From NCBI RefSeq assembly GCF_026625145.1, contig NZ_CP113088.1, positions 2,583,501 through 2,647,500 on the forward strand: 64,000 nucleotides of DNA, given 5' to 3'. Numbering within the stretch: the first letter of the stretch is position 1; the number at the start of each line of letters is the position of its first letter. The DNA comes from Lacinutrix neustonica. Its GTDB lineage: Bacteria; Bacteroidota; Bacteroidia; Flavobacteriales; Flavobacteriaceae. Both the position numbers and the translations under genes were made by a program. The notes beneath the pieces are model-generated. The model saw only the letters and a program-made list of their open reading frames with translations, searched no databases and was not told the DNA's origin. Shown here in pieces: positions 42,992-53,028 of this stretch.

Positions 42992-43706
42992 AAACGGTTT
43001 TAGAAAACATAAGTGCTTCGGCTAAAAAAAACGAAAGACTACTAGCCGTTTTAATTGACCCGGATAAGTTTGAAAGAAAAGGTTTATCTCAATTTATAGA
43101 GAAAGTAAAAAAGACGAAGATAACACACATTTTTGTAGGGGGTAGTATAGTAGAAAAACACGTAACCCAAACCTTAGTTTCTGACTTAAAATTAGTAACA
43201 GCCTTACCTATTGTTTTATTTCCAGGAGATGTTTCTCAGATATCAAAAGACGCAGATGCGCTCTTGTTTTTGTCTTTAGTCTCCGGAAGAAATCCGAATA
43301 TTTAATAGAACAACAGGTTAAAGCCGTTTCAAAATTGCGAAAAATGGAATTGGAAGTGATTCCAACCGGTTATATTTTAGTTGAAGGCGGAAAACAAACA
43401 GCAACCCTTAGGGTAACGAATACAAAACCACTTGAAGATGAACAAGACATTATCGACACTGCAAAAGCTTCAGAATTATTAGGTATGAAATTGATTTACC
43501 TTGAAGCCGGTAGCGGAGCAAAATGGGGAGTTTCAGCAAAAATAATAAAAGCAGTAAAGGATGATATTAAAATTCCACTAATAGTGGGTGGAGGCATAAG
43601 AAATAGCGTACAACTTGAAGATGCCTATAGTGCGGGCGCAAACTTAGTAGTCATTGGAACCGCTTTTGAGGAGAATGAACATTTTTTTGACGATTTAGAA
43701 GTTTAA
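42988..43706 (+). CDS. Geranylgeranylglyceryl phosphate synthase family protein, PcrB-like (frameshifted)
   Basis: A TIM-barrel prenyltransferase of the GGGPS/PcrB family. LLAVLIDPDKFERKGL carries the Asp that binds sn-glycerol 1-phosphate, FVGGS and ALPIVLFPGD follow, and the phosphate site is IPLIVGGGIRNSVQLEDAYSAGANLVVIG. A deletion at 43294-43297 (CCGA for CCAGA) splits it, and repair reads SGRNPEYLIEQQVKAVSKL. Repaired length is 239 residues. Bacteroidota members make unusual ether-type prenylglyceryl phosphates. The prenyl length is not readable here. Confidence 0.92.
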
Positions 43707-43814
43707 GGCGTTAAGGAAATAATGTATAATCAAATAATATTATAATAGAAATCGCGTGGTTTAAAAAATGTCCTTTTAGAACAAGCGACACAAATAAAAA
43801 AAATTAATGTATTA

Positions 43815-44075
43815 ATGGAAATATCAGTAGAATTAACGCTTACACCTTTGCAGAACGAATACGAGCCTGCGATTATACATTTCATAAAAAAACTTAGAAA
43901 TTCAAAGTTAAAAGTGTTGGAAAACCCATTGAGCACGCAAGTGTATGGCGATTATGATGACGTGATGCATGTTCTTAATACAGAAATAAAAGAAGCCTTC
44001 GAATTAATGGATAAAGGCTTACTATATATGAAGATTGTGAAATCAGACAGGCAGGATTATGAACCACATTTTTGA
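43815..44075 (+). CDS. Thiamine-binding domain protein (MTH1187/YkoF family)
   Basis: The product has 86 residues and a ferredoxin-like fold (MEISVELTLTPLQNEYEPAIIHFIKKLR, then NPLSTQVYGDYDDVMHVLNTEI), matching the Thiamine_BP family. It overlaps the PnuC-like gene by 17 bp and is part of a tight run with a transporter and kinase, next to a TPP riboswitch gene. The context supports binding of thiamine or its pyrimidine moiety. The biochemical role is not proved for this family in Bacteroidota. Confidence 0.82.
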   Translation: MEISVELTLTPLQNEYEPAIIHFIKKLRNSKLKVLENPLSTQVYGDYDDVMHVLNTEIKEAFELMDKGLLYMKIVKSDRQDYEPHF

Positions 44076-44691
44076 TTTATTTTTTAGCCAGTATGCCGAT
44101 TACGACACCTTAGATATTGTTTTAGAAATTGTGGCTGTTATTTTTGGTTTTTTATCGGTTTGGTATTCTAAACAGAATAACATTCTCGTGTTTCCCACGG
44201 GTATAATAAGTACACTTATATTCGTCTACCTCTTGTTTAAATGGGGCCTTTTAGGTGATATGATGATTAATGCCTACTATTTTATTATGAGTATTTATGG
44301 CTGGTATGTGTGGGCCCATAAAGTTGACGCTATTCATGTTACCCCAATATCTGTCACTTCAAAAAAAGAAAAAAAATGGAGTGCAATGCTATTTGTTGCC
44401 ACTTTGGCTTTTGTTTTTATAATCTATATAAGTTTTGATAAGTGGACGAGCTGGGTGGCTTATGTCGATACATTTACAACAGCTATTTTCTTTGTTGGCA
44501 TGTGGCTCATGGCTAAACGTAAAATTGAAAATTGGTTACTTTGGATTGTAGGCGATATTATTTCTGTTCCTTTGTATTTGTATAAAGGATTTACCTTCAC
44601 CAGTTTTCAATATTTAGTATTTACAATTGTTGCTATATTTGGATATTTACAATGGAAGAAACTCTTAAACAACAACCCACAAACGCTATAA
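44059..44691 (+). CDS. PnuC family transporter, probable thiamine uptake (PnuT-like)
   Basis: The product has 210 residues with seven predicted membrane helices. VIFGFLSVWYSKQNNILVFPTGIISTLIF and INAYYFIMSIYGWYVW are PnuC signatures. PnuC proteins carry nicotinamide riboside, but in Bacteroidota a subgroup (PnuT) sits in thiamine regulons and takes up thiamine. The neighbouring thiamine-binding protein and TPP-controlled TonB receptor support that assignment here. It is followed by a kinase gene that overlaps it by 40 bp. Confidence 0.88.
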   Translation: MNHIFDLFFSQYADYDTLDIVLEIVAVIFGFLSVWYSKQNNILVFPTGIISTLIFVYLLFKWGLLGDMMINAYYFIMSIYGWYVWAHKVDAIHVTPISVTSKKEKKWSAMLFVATLAFVFIIYISFDKWTSWVAYVDTFTTAIFFVGMWLMAKRKIENWLLWIVGDIISVPLYLYKGFTFTSFQYLVFTIVAIFGYLQWKKLLNNNPQTL

Positions 44692-45221
44692 AGGTCGTTT
44701 TGTTTGGTCCCGAGTCTACTGGAAAAACAACTCTCGCTAGACAATTAGCGCGGTATTATAATTCCGTTTGGGTGCCTGAATATGCGCGGGATTACCTTCA
44801 GAAAAAATGGAATAATGAGCGTAAAACCTGTGAGCCAAAAGATTTAATGCCCATTGCAATAGGTCAAATGGATCTGGAAAACGCGCTGGCAAAAAAAACG
44901 AATACGGTCTTGATTTGCGATACTAATTTAATGGAAACTAAAGTATATTCTGAGGTGTATTACTCAGGAACTTGTGATCCCATTATAGAAAAATACGCGT
45001 TAAAGAACACCTACGATTTATACTTTTTAACGTATATTGATACGCCTTGGGAAGGTGACGATTTACGCGACAAACCCGAAGCGAGAGAACAAATGTTTGA
45101 AATATTTGAAGCGACTTTAAAAAGGCATAGCATACCATACATTTTATTGAAGGGAAATAAAAAGGAACGTTTAGATAAAGCCACAAAGCATATTGATGAA
45201 CTATTGAATAATAAGCATTGA
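44652..45221 (+). CDS. AAA/NadR-like ATP-binding kinase, possibly thiamine or nucleoside kinase
   Basis: The product has 189 residues. A Walker A motif GPESTGKTTLARQL lies at about residues 20-33. EYARDYL and the CDTNLMETKVYSEVYY segment are as in the ribosylnicotinamide kinase domain of NadR. Its coding start lies inside the end of the PnuC-like gene. By analogy with PnuC-NadR pairs, it would trap the imported vitamin by phosphorylation. If the transporter carries thiamine, the kinase may act on thiamine. This is inference. Confidence 0.82.
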   Translation: MEETLKQQPTNAIKVVLFGPESTGKTTLARQLARYYNSVWVPEYARDYLQKKWNNERKTCEPKDLMPIAIGQMDLENALAKKTNTVLICDTNLMETKVYSEVYYSGTCDPIIEKYALKNTYDLYFLTYIDTPWEGDDLRDKPEAREQMFEIFEATLKRHSIPYILLKGNKKERLDKATKHIDELLNNKH

Positions 45222-46771
45222 ATTTTACAGAAACACATATAAAACAGATTGAAACTAAAGACTTAACGGTCGAGAAAGTTAAAAAGCAATTAGACGTATT
45301 TAAAACAGGCTTGCCTTATGTAAATTTAAAGTCTGCTGCAGTATTGAATGATGGTATTTTACAACTTTCAGAAAAGGAGAAGTGCTATTTTTTAGAGTAT
45401 TACGATAATAAAAAAGAGGGTTTGGATATTTTGAAATTCGTTCCGGCCTCCTGGTGCAGCGACTAGGATGTTTAAGTTTTTGTTTCAGTTTTTAGAAAAC
45501 TATTCATTAAAAACCGGAAGTATCAACGCCTATATAAACAAACATAAAGCATCAGAGTTATCCCTGTTTTTAGTTGGCTTAGAAAAATTCCCATTCTACG
45601 AAACCCTTATAAAAACAGCTCAAAAAAAGCGTCCCGATTACAACACATTAACTAATGATGAGCAATTATTAATTTTGGTAAAAACCTTGCTCGCCCAAGA
45701 CGATTTGAATTATAGTTTTTATCCTAAAGGCTCTTTGCCATTCCATAAATACAAAGACCATTTGGCGACTGCTTTTGAGGAGCATCTATTTGAGGCAGCC
45801 CTCTATGCTTCAACAGATAAAAAAGCGAAACTTCATTTTACCATTTCAAAAGGTCATAAATCTATTTTTGATACCGAATTTATAAGAATAAAGGAGGGTG
45901 TTGAACGAAAAACAGACACAAAATTTGAGGTTACCTTTTCTTATCAAAGAGATTCTACAGATACTATTGCCGTAAATTTAGAAAATGAACCCGTACTAAA
46001 TTTAGATGGCAGCCTTCACTTTAGACCCTCTGGTCATGGGGCTTTACTAGAAAATTTAAATGATTTTAATGCCGATATTATTTTTATAAAAAACATAGAT
46101 AATGTGGTGGTGTGTAAATATCAGGATGAGGTCGCACAACATAAAAAAGTTCGGCAGGCATACTTTTAAAAATTCAAAGTCAAGCCTTCAAATATTTGAA
46201 AGCCTTGGAAGAAGAAAAACTTACTGACATGGATTTGTTAGCAATAACTCAATTTGTTCGTAAAGAGTTAAACATTATTATTTCTGATTCGTTTGAAAAG
46301 TTCTCTTATAAACACCAAATAGAGTATTTAATAGAAAAATTAAACAGACCGCTTCGTGTTTGTGGTATGGTAAAAAACGAAGGAGAGCCTGGTGGTGGTC
46401 CTTTCCGGGTTAAGGATGAAAATGGAAATGTCTCATTGCAAATCGTGGAATCTGCACAAATAGACATAAAAAATAAACTCCAAAAAAACATTCTTAAAAA
46501 TGCGGTCTATTTTAATCCTGTAGATTTGGTATGTGCAGTTAAAGACTATAAAGGGAATGTGTTTGATCTATCACAATTTGTCGATCAAAAACAGGCGTTC
46601 ATTACTATGAAGACAAATGCAGGAAAAACCATTAAAGCATTAGAGTTGCCAGGGCTTTGGAACGGGAGTATGGCGTATTGGAATACTGTATTTGTTGAAG
46701 TACCCATTGTTACTTTTAACCCAGTAAAAACGGTCACTGACTTACTAAAACCAACACATCAGGTCGATTAA
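45218..46771 (+). CDS. DUF4301 family protein (two lesions)
   Basis: The TTG at 45218 overlaps the kinase stop. The frame reads MNFTETHIKQIETKDLTVEKV and then breaks at 45449-45454 (TCCTGG). Repair with TCTGG gives PASGAATRMFKFLFQ. A second lesion at 46151-46154 (TCGG) is repaired to KVLAGILLKIQSQ. Repaired length is 517 residues. The pattern VPASGAATRMFK is nucleotidyltransferase-like, close to sugar nucleotidyltransferases (GxGxRM), and GMVKNEGEPGGGPFRVKDENG is the best conserved later block. Function unknown. The position in the thiamine uptake run may or may not be meaningful. Confidence 0.85.
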
Positions 46772-47177
46772 TGTTCAACGAAGAAGCCCTCATAAAAGAA
46801 TTTAGTTTCAAAGGCGTTCGCAGTTCCGGAAGTGGTGGTCAACATGTAAATAAAGTTTCAACTAAAATTGAATTGTCTTTTAATGTATTCCAATCTTTAG
46901 TTTTAACGGAAAGACAAAAAACTACAATTGAAAAAAAATTATCAAACCGACTCACAAAAGAAGGCTTGTTATTATTACAATGTGGAGAAAGTAGAAGTCA
47001 ATACAGAAACAAGAATTTGGCTATAGTGAGAGCTATCCATCTTCTAAAATCGGCTTTAATCATTCAAAAAAAAGGGTGCCCACTAAAATCCCTAAGGCGG
47101 TAATAATGAAACGACTTAAAAATAAAAGTGTCCGTTCTCAACGAAAGACTAATAGACGGAAACCAGATCTAGAATAA
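46771..47177 (+). CDS. arfB: Alternative ribosome-rescue factor ArfB (frameshifted)
   Basis: The ATG overlaps the preceding TAA by one base. The GGQ motif is in RSSGSGGQHVNKVSTKIEL (about residue 20), and the basic C-terminal tail binds the mRNA channel. One A is missing from the A-run at about 47067-47074. Restored reading continues VPTKIPKAVIMKRLKNKSVRSQRKTNRRKPDLE to TAA at 47177, giving 135 residues, normal for ArfB. It rescues stalled ribosomes. The lesion is a homopolymer error, not at CCAGA. Confidence 0.9.
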
Positions 47178-47272
47178 GGGTTCTCTTCTTGAAAGATTTT
47201 AACAGGTTACCGAAAACGTTATAACGAAATAAAAAGTTATAATTTATCATTAAAAAATTAAAAAATCTACAC

Positions 47273-47280
47273 TACCTTTG
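47273..47280 (+). promoter_or_regulatory. Promoter box before the second TPP riboswitch
   Basis: TACCTTTG matches TAnnTTTG and lies just before the aptamer. No -33 TTG was seen. Confidence 0.5.
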
Positions 47281-47287
47281 CGGCGTT

Positions 47288-47375
47288 CTCAAGAAAGGGG
47301 TGCCATAATATCGGCTGAGATCATACCCATTGAACCTAGAACAGATAATGCTGTTTAGGAATTTGAAGAATTATA
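47288..47375 (+). promoter_or_regulatory. TPP riboswitch upstream of the TonB-dependent receptor gene
   Basis: THI-box blocks occur in order: GGGGTGCC (about 47297), GGCTGAGATCATACCC (from 47312), TTGAACCTAGAACAGATAATGCTG (from 47330, abbreviated here) and TTTAGGAA. The aptamer ends about 150 bp before the receptor start, leaving space for an expression platform. It should shut receptor synthesis when thiamine diphosphate is abundant. Confidence 0.92.
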
Positions 47376-47523
47376 AGCGTCGCTTAAATCAGTACTGCAA
47401 TGGAACTAATTTTTCATTGAAACCGCATTAATCGCTCAGTACAAAGTTTCTATTATAATTCAAATTAACTATTTTAATAAAGAATAATCACCTCTTTTTA
47501 TTCGTAATTTAAATGTATTTCGA

Positions 47524-49742
47524 ATGAAATTTAATTTCAAAAAACTAATTTTAATTTTATTGCTTTCTGTAACTGCGGGTTCTGTTTTTGCTCAGGACAA
47601 TGTATCGGATTCGACTAAAGTTCAAACTTTAGACGCCGTCTTAATCCAATCTGTTCGTGTTGACGCAGATTCACCAATCACGCACTCAAATGTTTCTAAA
47701 GAAGCATTGCAGAAACGTAACTTAGGACAAGACATTCCTATTCTCTTAAATTATTTACCATCAGTTGTGACTACAAGTGACGCGGGTGCGGGAGTTGGTT
47801 ACACGGGTATTCGTGTACGTGGGGTAAGTGCGCAATCGACAAATGTAACAATCAACGGAATTCCTTATAACGATGCCGAAAGTTTAGGAACGTTTTGGGT
47901 TAATTTAGGAGACTTCACTTCATCTGTAGAAAGTTTGCAACTCCAACGCGGTGTTGGAACGTCTACTAATGGTTCAGGTGCTTTTGGAGCTAGTTTAAAT
48001 GTTTTAACAGATGCTGTAGCTAAGAAAGCCAACGGTGAAATAGCGAATAGTTTCGGTAGCTTCAACACTAGAAAACATACCGTAAAATACAGCACAGGAC
48101 TATTAAATGATCATTTTGAAATTGCTGGCCGCTTATCACAGATTAATTCTGATGGATATATAGATCGGGCAACTTCAGATTTAAAATCGTATTTCCTTCA
48201 AGGAAGCTATGTAGATGATAATACACTCATTAAAGGAGTTACTTTTGGAGGACACGAAATTACGTATCAATCATGGAATGGTTTTGATCCCTCATATGTT
48301 GAAGCACTAGGTTCGAATCCAAATATTGATGAGAACAGACAGTTTAATGTTTCGGCGCTTATTTTGACGCCCAAGGCCAATTGCAGTTCTATAATAACGA
48401 AGTGGATAATTACAAGCAAGACCACTACCAATTGCATTGGAATGAAAAGTATAACAATAATTGGTCAACAAACTTAGGGTTGAACTACACCTACGGGCGT
48501 GGTTATTTTGAACAGTATAAAGAGGACGAGGATTTTATAACTTACGGATTTGATGATATTACCATTGGAACAGAAACGATTAATACTACCGATGTCATTC
48601 GTAGACGCTGGTTAGATAACGATTTCTATGTTTTAAATGCTAATGTTAACTATAAAGATGCCGTATTAAATCTTACTACAGGACTATCATATAGCACCTA
48701 TCATGGTGATCATTTTGGAGAAGTCATATGGGCAAGATATGCCAGCAATAGTGATATTAGAGACCGTTATTATGAAGGAGATGGAGATAAATATGATTTT
48801 AGTGTTTTTGCCAAAGCGACCTATCAATTAACCGAAAAGTTAAGCTTGTTTGGAGACCTGCAATTGCGTTCTGTTAATTACGATACCAGCGGAATAGGTT
48901 CAGATTTGGTATTGTTTGAAATTGACAAAACTTACAATTTTTTCAATCCAAAAGCAGGACTGTCTTACAATTTAAACGATCAAAATAACTTCTACTTTTC
49001 TTACGCAAGAGCAAATAGAGAAGGCAGTAGAAGTGATTTTGAAAGTAATCCAAATATCAAACCGGAACAATTGAATGACTTAGAATTAGGTTGGAGACAT
49101 AAAGGAAATGCGTTGACGATCAATGTAAATGCTTATTATATGTTGTATAATGAACAATTGGTTCTAACGGGCGCAATAGATGATGTTGGAGCACCAATTA
49201 GAGACAACTCCGGCGAAAGTTCTCGTTTAGGGTTAGAATTAGAAGCGGCAATACAAGTGACCAATACATTTAGTATACAACCCAATATCACCTTGAGTTC
49301 TAATAAAAATAATGAAACGATTACTTCCGAGAGATGGTGCTCTAGTCAATTTAGGAAAAACAAATATTTCATTTTCGCCGAAGTTGTAGCTAGTAATGCT
49401 CCGGTATTTAAACCAAAAGAGAATGTTCAATTATCATTTTTAAGCAAATATGTTGGCGAACAATTTATGGGGAATACAGACTCTGATGCTTCTAAATTAC
49501 AAAGTTACTTCGTTAACGATTTCAACATTACTTATGAGATTAAAATGACTAAAATTTTTAAGTCAATCCTGTTATCAGGATTGGTAAACAATATTTTTGA
49601 TGAAGAATATATATCTAATGGTTACTATTACCCATACGATGATGATTTTTCAGTGCCAGGCACAATAACAACGATAGAAGGCGTAGGTTATTATCCACAA
49701 GCGACAATTAATTTTCTTGTGGGAGCAACTTTAAAATTTTAA
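47524..49742 (+). CDS. TonB-dependent outer-membrane receptor, probable thiamine importer (three lesions)
   Basis: The signal peptide (cut near VFAQ) is followed by a plug domain (SKEALQKRNLGQDIPILLNYLPSVV, GIRVRGVSAQSTNVTINGIPYNDAES, LQRGVGTSTNGSGAFGASLN) and a barrel ending in the terminal aromatic GATLKF. Lesions: -1 at 48352-48355 (TCGG), +1 at 49327-49332 (CCGAGA) and -1 at 49378-49381 (CCGA). The last two cancel, leaving 17 residues read out of frame. Repair gives TSRDGALVNLGKTNISFSPE. Repaired length is 739 residues. Control by a TPP riboswitch and the nearby PnuC-like gene point to thiamine or its precursors as substrate. Confidence 0.92.
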
Positions 49743-49780
49743 CCATGATTTCAAATTAGTAGTAACCATTGACACTTAAC

Positions 49781-49811
49781 AAAAGGCAGCCTTAAGGGCT
49801 GTCTTTTTTAG
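49781..49811 (+). terminator. Terminator after the TonB receptor gene
   Basis: AAAAGGCAGCC and GGGCTGTCTTTTTT form a hairpin with one mismatch, and the T-run overlaps the convergent gene stop. Confidence 0.7.
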
Positions 49812-50260
49812 TTATTAAATACACGAATTACACTGCCGTTGACTTCCACGCTATAACGTACAAGCGTATATCGGCCCGTTGTGCCTTGCTGAGGGGCGCC
49901 CCCTAAAATCTCATAAGCGTTGCCATCATCACAACCGCAGGTAGCAATAATGCCATTAACCGATAGTTGAGTACAAGAATTAATGGGGTGGTTGGGGTCA
50001 CTTAATTCAAAAGCACTATAGGAATTCCCGCTAAAATGCAGGACAACACCATTAATACCAGCCGCATCTATAACTACATTATTATTAGGAAATTGCAATT
50101 GGTTATACTGTGGTAAGCTCGTGTTTATGCTAGCGCCTGTATCAAAAACAGCCCGAGGAATGTTTGGGTTGTTATTTTGATTGTTATCATCATCATTCTT
50201 ACTACAGGTAGAAAGTATTACAGTAAAAATAAGGGTGAGTATAGGTGTTCTGTTTTTCAT
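49808..50260 (-). CDS. Small secreted lipoprotein, unknown function
   Basis: The product has 150 residues. Signal MKNRTPILTLIFTVILSTC is a lipobox (STC, Cys at residue 19), followed by a low-complexity KNDDDNNQNNNPNIP linker. The remaining 115 residues are beta-rich with three Cys (SCTQLSV, TCGCDDG) and a segment AYEILGGAPQQGTTGRYTL. The Cys pattern hints at a structured, perhaps iron- or metal-binding or disulfide-linked module of Rieske-like appearance (NAYEI near a CGC), but I could not prove a family. Confidence 0.7.
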   Translation of the reverse strand: MKNRTPILTLIFTVILSTCSKNDDDNNQNNNPNIPRAVFDTGASINTSLPQYNQLQFPNNNVVIDAAGINGVVLHFSGNSYSAFELSDPNHPINSCTQLSVNGIIATCGCDDGNAYEILGGAPQQGTTGRYTLVRYSVEVNGSVIRVFNN

Positions 50261-50322
50261 TTTCAGGTTTCTTTTTCAAGAATGCAATTTACAATAATCT
50301 CATTAGAGAGTTAAATATTTTG

Positions 50323-50330
50323 TATATTTG
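50323..50330 (+). promoter_or_regulatory. Promoter box of greA
   Basis: TATATTTG matches TAnnTTTG, 78 bp before the greA ATG at 50409. Confidence 0.55.
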
Positions 50331-50408
50331 TAGTACAATCTCGTGTATGCGAGATTTTTTTATGCTGAACAACATTCAGCCTCTTTTTGTTTATTAAACG
50401 AAGAAGTT

Positions 50409-50882
50409 ATGAGTAAAGTATCCTATTATACCGCTGAGGGCTTAAAAAAATTAAGAGATGAGCTAAAGCAATTAAAAGACGTAGAACGTGTAAAAGCATC
50501 GAAAGCTATTGCCGAAGCACGTGATAAAGGTGATTTGAGTGAAAATGCTGAGTACGATGCGGCAAAAGAAGCACAGGGCATGCTGGAAATGCGTATTTCA
50601 AAATTGGAAGACCAATTGGCTGGAGCACGCGTAATTGATGAATCTCAAATGGACACCTCGAAAATATTAGTGTTGTCTAAAGTGAAAATCAAGAATCAAA
50701 CCAACGGTATAGAAATGAATTATACGTTGGTTGCCGATGGAGAAGCCGATTTGGCCTCGGGTAAAATATCTGTTAATTCACCTATAGGAAAAGGGTTGTT
50801 AGGTAAAACGGTTGGTGATGTGGCCGAAATTCAAGTACCCAACGGGACCATGAAGTTTGATATTATAGAAATAAGTAGATAA
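50409..50882 (+). CDS. greA: Transcription elongation factor GreA
   Basis: The product has 157 residues, a standard length. The N-terminal coiled coil has the acidic tip ARDKGDLSENAEYDAAKEAQ that reaches the RNA polymerase active site and rescues backtracked complexes. The C-terminal domain ends SPIGKGLLGKTVGDVAEIQVPNG. The ATG at 50409 is chosen over an upstream in-frame ATG because it matches the family start MSKVSYYTAEGLKKL. Undamaged. Confidence 0.97.
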   Translation: MSKVSYYTAEGLKKLRDELKQLKDVERVKASKAIAEARDKGDLSENAEYDAAKEAQGMLEMRISKLEDQLAGARVIDESQMDTSKILVLSKVKIKNQTNGIEMNYTLVADGEADLASGKISVNSPIGKGLLGKTVGDVAEIQVPNGTMKFDIIEISR

Positions 50883-50930
50883 TTTTTTTAGTACCGCAAA
50901 GCCGGAATCAAAATCAAACACCTTGAATAT

Positions 50931-50979
50931 AATTCCTGTTTACACTGTAAAAACCGCAGTAAAACAGGAATCTTTTTTT
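50931..50979 (+). terminator. Terminator after greA
   Basis: ATTCCTGTTTACACTG pairs with CAGTAAAACAGGAAT, followed by a T-run. Confidence 0.8.
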
Positions 50980-51010
50980 ATCTTTAATTTTAATCTGAAA
51001 AACGAATAGT

Positions 51011-51401
51011 ATGGCATCCATATTCACCAAAATTGTTAATGGAGAAATTCCTTGTTATAAAGTTGCAGAAACCGATGAGTTTTTGGCCTTTCTCGGATGT
51101 AAACCCAAATACAAAAGGGCATACTTTATGTATTCCGAAGAAAGAAACGAACAAACTATTTGATTTGGATAGGGTGGCGTATGCCGGTTTAATGGAATTT
51201 TCGCGTTTAGTTGCTATTGCCATTGAAAAAACAGTCCCTTGTAAGCGGGTTGGTCTTTCTGTTATAGGATTAGAAGTGCCGCATGTTCATGTGCATTTAA
51301 TTCCATTAAATACAATGGAAGATGCGCGTTTTATAAACAAAGTGTCTTTAGAAAAAGCAGACTTTGAAGCTTTGGCAGAAGCGATTCAGGCTAATTTATA
51401 A
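51011..51401 (+). CDS. HIT family hydrolase (frameshifted)
   Basis: The ATG at 51011 gives MASIFTKIVNGEIPCYKVAETD. An inserted base at 51091-51096 (TCTCGG for TCTGG) shifts the frame, and repair reads FLAFLDVNPNTKGHTLCIPKKE. The histidine triad HVHVHLIPLN lies near the C-terminus. Repaired length is 129 residues, normal for HinT-type nucleoside phosphoramidases. It overlaps the next gene on the minus strand by 16 bp. The adjacent pairing with greA is common in Flavobacteriia. Confidence 0.93.
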
Positions 51402-51739
51402 GTAGCCAAAAAAACAACGATTAGAGTGATCACAACGGCTATTACTCCCAGTAATATCCAAAATAAAGGCTTCATTTTTTTTGAAGATTTTTTGGGTTCA
51501 AAAGCTTTCATTTGATACTCGTAAATACGTTCGATATCTTCTGTCCAGCTCACTGGGTAGATCTCGGTATCACAAGTGGTGCAATGCATTTGAGATGAAA
51601 TGTTTTGAGTGACGGACTTTGAGAATTTAGTATCAATAAATTCCTGTTTAAAGGTCAATTCTAAGCCTTCTTTGCTAAAGCATTCCGGGCAATTATTATT
51701 AAGCGAGACTTCTTTTACGGTAATCCATTGATCATTCAT
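51386..51739 (-). CDS. Zinc-ribbon membrane protein, unknown function
   Basis: The product has 117 residues. CPEC and CTTC form a split zinc ribbon (residues 18-56) in an N-terminal cytoplasmic part, followed by one C-terminal transmembrane helix (PLFWILLGVIAVVITLIVVFLATY). The protein should be C-tail anchored. It starts 3 bp after the histidine kinase gene and so is in its operon. No function can be stated. Confidence 0.75.
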   Translation of the reverse strand: MNDQWITVKEVSLNNNCPECFSKEGLELTFKQEFIDTKFSKSVTQNISSQMHCTTCDTEIYPVSWTEDIERIYEYQMKAFEPKKSSKKMKPLFWILLGVIAVVITLIVVFLATYKLA

Positions 51740-51742
51740 ACA

Positions 51743-52909
51743 TCACAAAGTTTTAAGGCTGATTTGCATAGTGGTTCCTTTTCCAATTTCAGAATGCACG
51801 ACTTTAATTTTGCCGTCGTGAAAATCTTCAACGATACGTTTGGCTAAAGAGAGACCCAATCCCCAGCCTCTTTTTTTGGTCGTGTAGCCAGGTTCAAAAA
51901 TAGTACTAAATTCATTTTTTGACAACCCTTTTCCGAATCAATCACATTTATTTTTACACGGTTTTCTAGTTGCGAGATTTCTACTTTTAAATTCCCTCTC
52001 CCTTTCATGGCATCAATCGCATTTTTTACCAGGTTCTCAATGGTCCAGCTATACAGTTGAGTATTTAAATTTACGTAAATAGGTTGGGTAGGGAGGTCTA
52101 TACTAAAATTAATAAGTTTAGACGAACGGATTTTGAGGTATTCATATGTGCTTAACGTTTCAGCTACCACATCTGCTTTTTTAAGGGTAGGTATCGATCC
52201 AATTTTACTAAAACGCTCGGTAATGATTTGAAGACGGTCAATATCTTTTTCAATTTCTTTAATATATTCTGGATTGACCTGTTCTATCTTTAAAATTTCA
52301 GTCCAACCAATCAAGGAGGATAACGGTGTTCCAATTTGATGTGCGGTTTCTTTTGCCATGCCAGCACCATAATTTATTTTGTGTCGCTATTTTAGAGCTT
52401 CGGTAAAAAAAGTAAACCACGGCGCCAAATAAGAAAATGATAAGGAGCAGGGCTAACGGATAGTATTTGAGCTTGTTTAGAACCATGGAGTCACCATAAT
52501 ATAATTTGCCTATTTCTATGGTTTTATTAGTTATGGGATCGACATAAGATAGTTTAATGGGGGCGTTTTCTTTCTCAAATTGATGAATTAACCGATTAAC
52601 ATATGTCGTGTCTTGAGCCCTTTTCTCATCAAGATTCATAGTGCTAATTTGTCGTTCAGAATTCACTAAAATTTTAGGAATTAAACTGTCTGAAAGTATG
52701 ATCTTATCAACGATGGGGTTTACATCATCTGTTAAAAAACCTTTTTGAAACTCTGCTTGAGCCATACTCCATATATCCATTTTAATACGCTGTTCTTCTT
52801 TAAACTTCTGAAAAAATATATAGGTATTCCATAAAATAAGAGAGATAATCGCAAAAGATGCGATAATAATAATCCAACGAATAAGTTGTCTGTGTCTTGT
52901 AAAAAACAT
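51743..52909 (-). CDS. Membrane sensor histidine kinase (two lesions)
   Basis: Two membrane helices (about residues 11-32 and 178-198) flank a periplasmic sensor domain. The dimerisation and phosphoacceptor box has His in ETAHQIGTPLSSLIGW, and the N-box is ENLVKNAIDAM. G1 is DSGKG and G2 GWGLGLSLAKRI. Lesions lie at 52361-52366 (+1) and 51933-51936 (-1). Repair gives KLWSGMAKETAHQ and IDSGKGLSKNEFSTIFEPG, with 388 residues. No response regulator is adjacent, so the kinase is an orphan within this window. Downstream is the zinc-ribbon protein. Confidence 0.9.
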
Positions 52910-53003
52910 GCTCTAATATTTTTGAGTGTTAATATAATGTAAAACTGTTAATAATATTGTGCTGATGTGTCGCAAATCATTTTTATAGCATTTACATATT
53001 GGC

Positions 53004-53011
53004 TACATTTG
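53004..53011 (+). promoter_or_regulatory. Promoter box of the flavin reductase-like gene
   Basis: TACATTTG matches TAnnTTTG and lies 17 bp before the ATG at 53029. Confidence 0.5.
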
Positions 53012-53028
53012 TGGACTAAATTGAGTGC

